A DNA stretch of 7,672 bases, taken from contig JAHZEH010000012.1 in the NCBI GenBank assembly GCA_019421925.1, positions 4,458 to 12,129 on the forward strand, given 5' to 3'. The notes beneath the pieces are model-generated. The model was given only the letters and a program-made list of their open reading frames with translations, ran no database searches and had not been told where the DNA came from. Positions 5,132 through 7,672 of this stretch are shown piece by piece. Position 1 is the stretch's first letter; every line of letters begins with the position of its first letter. The translations under genes and the position numbers were made by a program. This DNA is from Clostridia bacterium. GTDB lineage: Bacteria > Bacillota > Clostridia > Christensenellales > CALWSW01.

Positions 5132-6469
5132 ATGAAAAAAAATAAACTCATCTGTGCGGCGCTCGCCCTGTGCTTCGCCCTTCTGCCCCTGCGGGCCCTG
5201 GCTGTGGAGATTGACAAGGACCCCATGGTCTATGAGGTGACGGTGAGCACCTTCACGGAGCTGCAGAGCGCCATCAAGAACGCCTCTACGGACGCGAAGA
5301 ACCCCACGGTCATCACCATCCCCTCCAACATGGAGATCCGTGTCAAGGATCAGCTCACCATCGACGGGGGCAAGCACATTGTCATCAAATCCGACTCCGA
5401 GACAGCCTCCGCCACCCTCCTGCGGGATGCGGGCTTCAAGGGGGTGCTCTTTGAGGTGGGTTCCTATATCAACGGCAAGGGGAACCTGACCCTGACGCGC
5501 ATCACCCTCAACGGCTACAGCAGCAAGATCAGCGCTTATTCCCCCCTGGTCTATGTCCTCAGCGGCGGTAAGTTCACCGCCAGGGAGACCGCCTTTACCA
5601 GGAACATCAACCGCTCCTCCCGCTGCGCGGGGGTGCTGGTGGGCGGAAACGGCTCCTTCCAGATGGAGAACTGCACAGTGTCCGGGGTGACGGGCTATAC
5701 GCCGGGCGGCTTCGCCTATATCTCCAAGGGAGGGACCTTCCTCATGGATCAGTCCGCCCCGTTCACCGCCCAGGCCAGCAACAACCGCAAAACCACCTCC
5801 TACACCAACTCCGGATTCTATTTCGAGGCGGGCAGCAAGGTCTCCATCCTCTCGGCCAATCTGACAGCCCGCTCCACCACCTATTACCCTGACCTGGATG
5901 CCTCTGACAGGGAGGCGTCCAACGTCCCCCTTTTCGCCCGGGGCAACATGACCTTCGGCCGGGACTTCTCCCTGTATTTTGTATCCCCCTCCCCCTCCAG
6001 CCCCTATTTTGTGGCGGAGACGGGCGTGCAGGTCACAGAGGACGCCCTCGTCCTGACCGGCACCCTCTACAGCTCCACAGATAAGCTCATCCAGAGAGAC
6101 AGCCTGGCCAAGGGTTCTATCAAGGAGGTGAAGGCAAAGGGCAATACGGGCTATGCCTCCCTGCCCTGCACCTTGCAGGTCAAAAAGCTGGACAGCCTGT
6201 CCGCCCCGGCCTATTTCAACAGCCGTAAACTGCTCAGCCCCCTGTATGAGATCTCCGCCTCGGTTACAGCCGGCGGCCTGACCTATCCCCTCTCCCAGTT
6301 CCCGGTGGCCTTCAGGCTGACTATGCCCTCCGCCATCAAGGAGGGCGCAAAGGTGACCGCCTCCCTGGACGGCAAGACCTACTCCTTCAAGACCTCATTC
6401 GACGAGAAGAAGGAGCAGGCCGCGACCACAATCAACCGCATGGGCGTATATGCCGTGACCATTAAATAG
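5132..6469 (+). CDS. Secreted protein with predicted right-handed parallel beta-helix (pectate-lyase-like fold)
   Basis: The 445-residue protein starts with a clear Sec signal peptide: MKKNK, a hydrophobic stretch at about 6-20, and a likely cleavage after ALA at 24. From about 37 to 310 it has the short alternating strands and turns seen in parallel beta-helix proteins. It begins with STFTELQSAIKNAS, as many such domains do, followed by repeated rungs such as LTIDGGKHIVIKS, GNLTLTRITLNGYSSK, GGKFTARETAFTRN and GSFQMENCTVSGVTG. About 345-445 looks like a separate beta-rich domain. I see no LPXTG motif, SLH repeat, lipobox or C-terminal membrane helix, so it is probably released or held non-covalently. 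No catalytic residues are assignable; a binding or structural role is as likely as polysaccharide lysis. GGGAGGA lies about 10 nt before the ATG. It has its own promoter and terminator, so it is a single-gene unit. Confidence 0.85.
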   Translation: MKKNKLICAALALCFALLPLRALAVEIDKDPMVYEVTVSTFTELQSAIKNASTDAKNPTVITIPSNMEIRVKDQLTIDGGKHIVIKSDSETASATLLRDAGFKGVLFEVGSYINGKGNLTLTRITLNGYSSKISAYSPLVYVLSGGKFTARETAFTRNINRSSRCAGVLVGGNGSFQMENCTVSGVTGYTPGGFAYISKGGTFLMDQSAPFTAQASNNRKTTSYTNSGFYFEAGSKVSILSANLTARSTTYYPDLDASDREASNVPLFARGNMTFGRDFSLYFVSPSPSSPYFVAETGVQVTEDALVLTGTLYSSTDKLIQRDSLAKGSIKEVKAKGNTGYASLPCTLQVKKLDSLSAPAYFNSRKLLSPLYEISASVTAGGLTYPLSQFPVAFRLTMPSAIKEGAKVTASLDGKTYSFKTSFDEKKEQAATTINRMGVYAVTIK

Positions 6470-6490
6470 GAGGCAGGCTTTGTACATTCG

Positions 6491-6524
6491 ACAGCCCCGC
6501 CGGAAGGCGGGGCTGTTATTTTGT
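6491..6524 (+). terminator. Strong intrinsic terminator of the secreted protein gene
   Basis: An 11-bp perfect stem (6491-6501 with 6506-6516) closes on a GGAA tetraloop and is followed by TATTTTGT. It begins 21 nt after the stop codon. The GC-rich stem and T-rich tail are typical of factor-independent termination. Confidence 0.9.
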
Positions 6525-6637
6525 CCCTCAAAGCCGTCAAGTCAGCCCGGAATCCGCATATTATCCCCAAAATGTCTGTTGAAGCGGAAGAAAGTTGGTT
6601 AGACTAAAGATAACCCTGAAAAAGAGGTCTATTTGGC

Positions 6638-6913
6638 ATGAATTTATGGAAGTGGAGAACGATTGCAAACTGGTCCTTTTACGCGGGCGTCTGCGTGATG
6701 TTCTCTTCCCTTTTATTTTTTAACCGTAACTCCCTGGCCTGTGCAGTCCTTGGCCTGGGCTTTCTGCTCGTGGTCATTTACTGCCTGGTGTGCAGGCACT
6801 TCTGGCGCTGCCCCCACTGCGGCAAGGGCCTGCCCCTGCGGAAAGGCAGCGTTGAGAAGCAGGGCGTATGCCCCTTCTGCGGGAACGACCTGCGGGACCG
6901 GGGCGTCATGTGA
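6638..6913 (+). CDS. Small membrane protein with C-terminal zinc ribbon
   Basis: The protein has 91 residues with two predicted membrane helices (about 12-28 and 32-52) and a short cytoplasmic tail. The tail carries two CxxC knuckles, CPHCG (C58, C61) and CPFCG (C78, C81), 16 residues apart, which should bind one zinc ion as a zinc ribbon. Two positively charged residues before helix 1 and the basic patch after helix 2 suggest that both termini face the cytoplasm. AAAGAGG lies 10 nt before the ATG. No strong promoter is visible in the 168-bp gap upstream; TATTAT at 6559-6564 is a weak -10 candidate. It is closed by a strong terminator, so it is probably monocistronic. Similar small proteins are common and uncharacterised in clostridia; no function can be assigned. 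Confidence 0.8.
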   Translation: MNLWKWRTIANWSFYAGVCVMFSSLLFFNRNSLACAVLGLGFLLVVIYCLVCRHFWRCPHCGKGLPLRKGSVEKQGVCPFCGNDLRDRGVM

Positions 6914-6932
6914 AAGCTGCCCCTCCGGACGA

Positions 6933-6972
6933 AGCGGCGGGAGGCGTTATTTGCCTCCCGCCGCTCTTTTTT
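6933..6972 (+). terminator. Strong intrinsic terminator of the zinc-ribbon gene
   Basis: A 13-bp perfect stem (6933-6945 with 6953-6965) with a 7-nt loop is followed by C and six T. It starts 20 nt after the stop codon. The T tract ends 2 nt before the stop codon of the convergent transglutaminase-like gene. Read on the minus strand the hairpin lacks a T tract, so it should act mainly in the plus direction. Confidence 0.92.
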
Positions 6973-6974
6973 AT

Positions 6975-7672
6975 TTACTCCGCTCCCCGGTAGAATGCGT
7001 CGAACTTCCCGTCTGTGCAGGACAGGGCCTCACTGTGGTCGAGAAGAACATCGGCGCGCATATATTCGCTGCTCGGCCCGTGGCCGGTGCTCTCGGCAAA
7101 GAAATCGCTCATAGCGAAATAATAGCGCTCGCGGCACTCCCCGGTGGACTGCCAGGTTGTATCCACATGGTAGGGCTGGCCGTCCAGCCAGATGACGTTC
7201 CACTGGTGGTCATAATTTCCACCGCCGCACAGCCAGCACTCATAGCCCGCCTGCCACATCAGATACTGGTACATCTGGGAGTAGGTCTGGCAGTAGGCGA
7301 TGCGGCGTGTAAAAGCGTCGTACAGGTCCAGCCGCATGTCCAGCTCATAGCTGAGCGTGCTGGAAACATAGTCGTAGAGTTCCCCCGCCGTGCCCTCCGC
7401 ATCTGACAGGTCGGTCACGCAGGCGTCGAAAATCCCCGTGACAGTCCGCTGAAAGGCTTCAACGGCCTCCAGATACTCCTCCCGCCCGGCCACGGAGGGG
7501 AGCTCCTGCTCCCAGCCATAGCGGATGGTCAGCAGGCCCGTTCCCCCGTCAAAGGAGAAGGGGCCCTCACCCTGGTAGTAATGGGCGTCATACAGGAGGG
7601 CGCGGGGAGGAAACGCGAGCTGCACCGGGCGGCGCAGCTGTTCCCACTCCTCCTCTGTGGAGACCGACGGCA
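6975..7672 (-). CDS. Transglutaminase-like cysteine protease-fold protein, C-terminal part (5' end beyond window)
   Basis: The reading frame is open to the right window edge, so the start is missing. A GTG at 7625 could be mistaken for the start, but the frame continues upstream as PSVSTEEEWEQLRRP with no ribosome binding site before that GTG. The visible 232 residues contain a transglutaminase-like core. Its three catalytic positions are all present: Cys in AYCQTYSQMYQYLMWQAG (codon 7292-7290), His in NYDHQWNVIWLDGQPYHV (7208-7206) and Asp in VDTTW (7163-7161). The order and spacing fit the microbial transglutaminase/protease superfamily. Bacterial members are often secreted or surface-bound and may cleave or cross-link proteins, or only bind; the actual reaction is unknown. 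A signal peptide, if any, lies outside the window. Extra cysteines flank the His loop (CWLCGGG). The gene ends at TAA 6977-6975, and no obvious minus-strand terminator follows. Confidence 0.85.
   Translation of the reverse strand, partial: PSVSTEEEWEQLRRPVQLAFPPRALLYDAHYYQGEGPFSFDGGTGLLTIRYGWEQELPSVAGREEYLEAVEAFQRTVTGIFDACVTDLSDAEGTAGELYDYVSSTLSYELDMRLDLYDAFTRRIAYCQTYSQMYQYLMWQAGYECWLCGGGNYDHQWNVIWLDGQPYHVDTTWQSTGECRERYYFAMSDFFAESTGHGPSSEYMRADVLLDHSEALSCTDGKFDAFYRGAE

Overview
The window reads as chromosomal DNA from a GC-rich Firmicute, most likely a gut clostridium of the Oscillospiraceae/Ruminococcaceae type. This is inferred from strong G/C at third codon positions, AGGAGG-like ribosome binding sites, GTG and TTG starts, an OmpR-type two-component pair, a cytoplasmic-membrane zinc-ribbon protein and a Gram-positive-looking secreted protein. 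No sequence search was possible, so the taxonomic placement is inference.

Layout. (1) Positions 1-220: the 5' end of an unrecognised minus-strand gene. It runs into a perfect 51-bp inverted repeat (1-51 with 99-149) that looks like a fold-back at a contig end. (2) 329-1564 (+): a flavoprotein of the HI0933/YhiN family, divergent from the first gene. (3) 1565-1709: a convergent gap packed with three inverted repeats, including a 19-bp stem hairpin and a 28-bp perfect palindrome that contains the stop codon of the next gene. (4) 3831 down to 1707 (-): a response regulator and sensor histidine kinase that overlap by 11 nt; the kinase starts at TTG. A dyad upstream of the regulator is a candidate autoregulatory site. 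(5) 4979 down to 3948 (-): mtnA, methylthioribose-1-phosphate isomerase, apparently a single-gene unit. (6) 5132-6469 (+): a secreted protein predicted to form a parallel beta-helix, with a good promoter and a strong terminator. (7) 6638-6913 (+): a 91-residue membrane protein with a C-terminal zinc ribbon, followed by a strong terminator. (8) 7672 down to 6975 (-): the C-terminal part of a transglutaminase-like protein with an intact Cys-His-Asp triad, cut by the window edge.

The genes do not form one pathway. The only clear functional unit is the regulator-kinase pair. MtnA belongs to methionine salvage or the related 5-deoxyribose disposal route, and its usual partners are not in the window. 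The secreted beta-helix protein and the transglutaminase-like protein may act at the cell surface. I see no tRNA, rRNA, CRISPR array, transposase, phage gene or toxin-antitoxin pair. I found no convincing new multi-gene system. The most unusual signals are the palindromic structures at 1-149 and 1597-1709.
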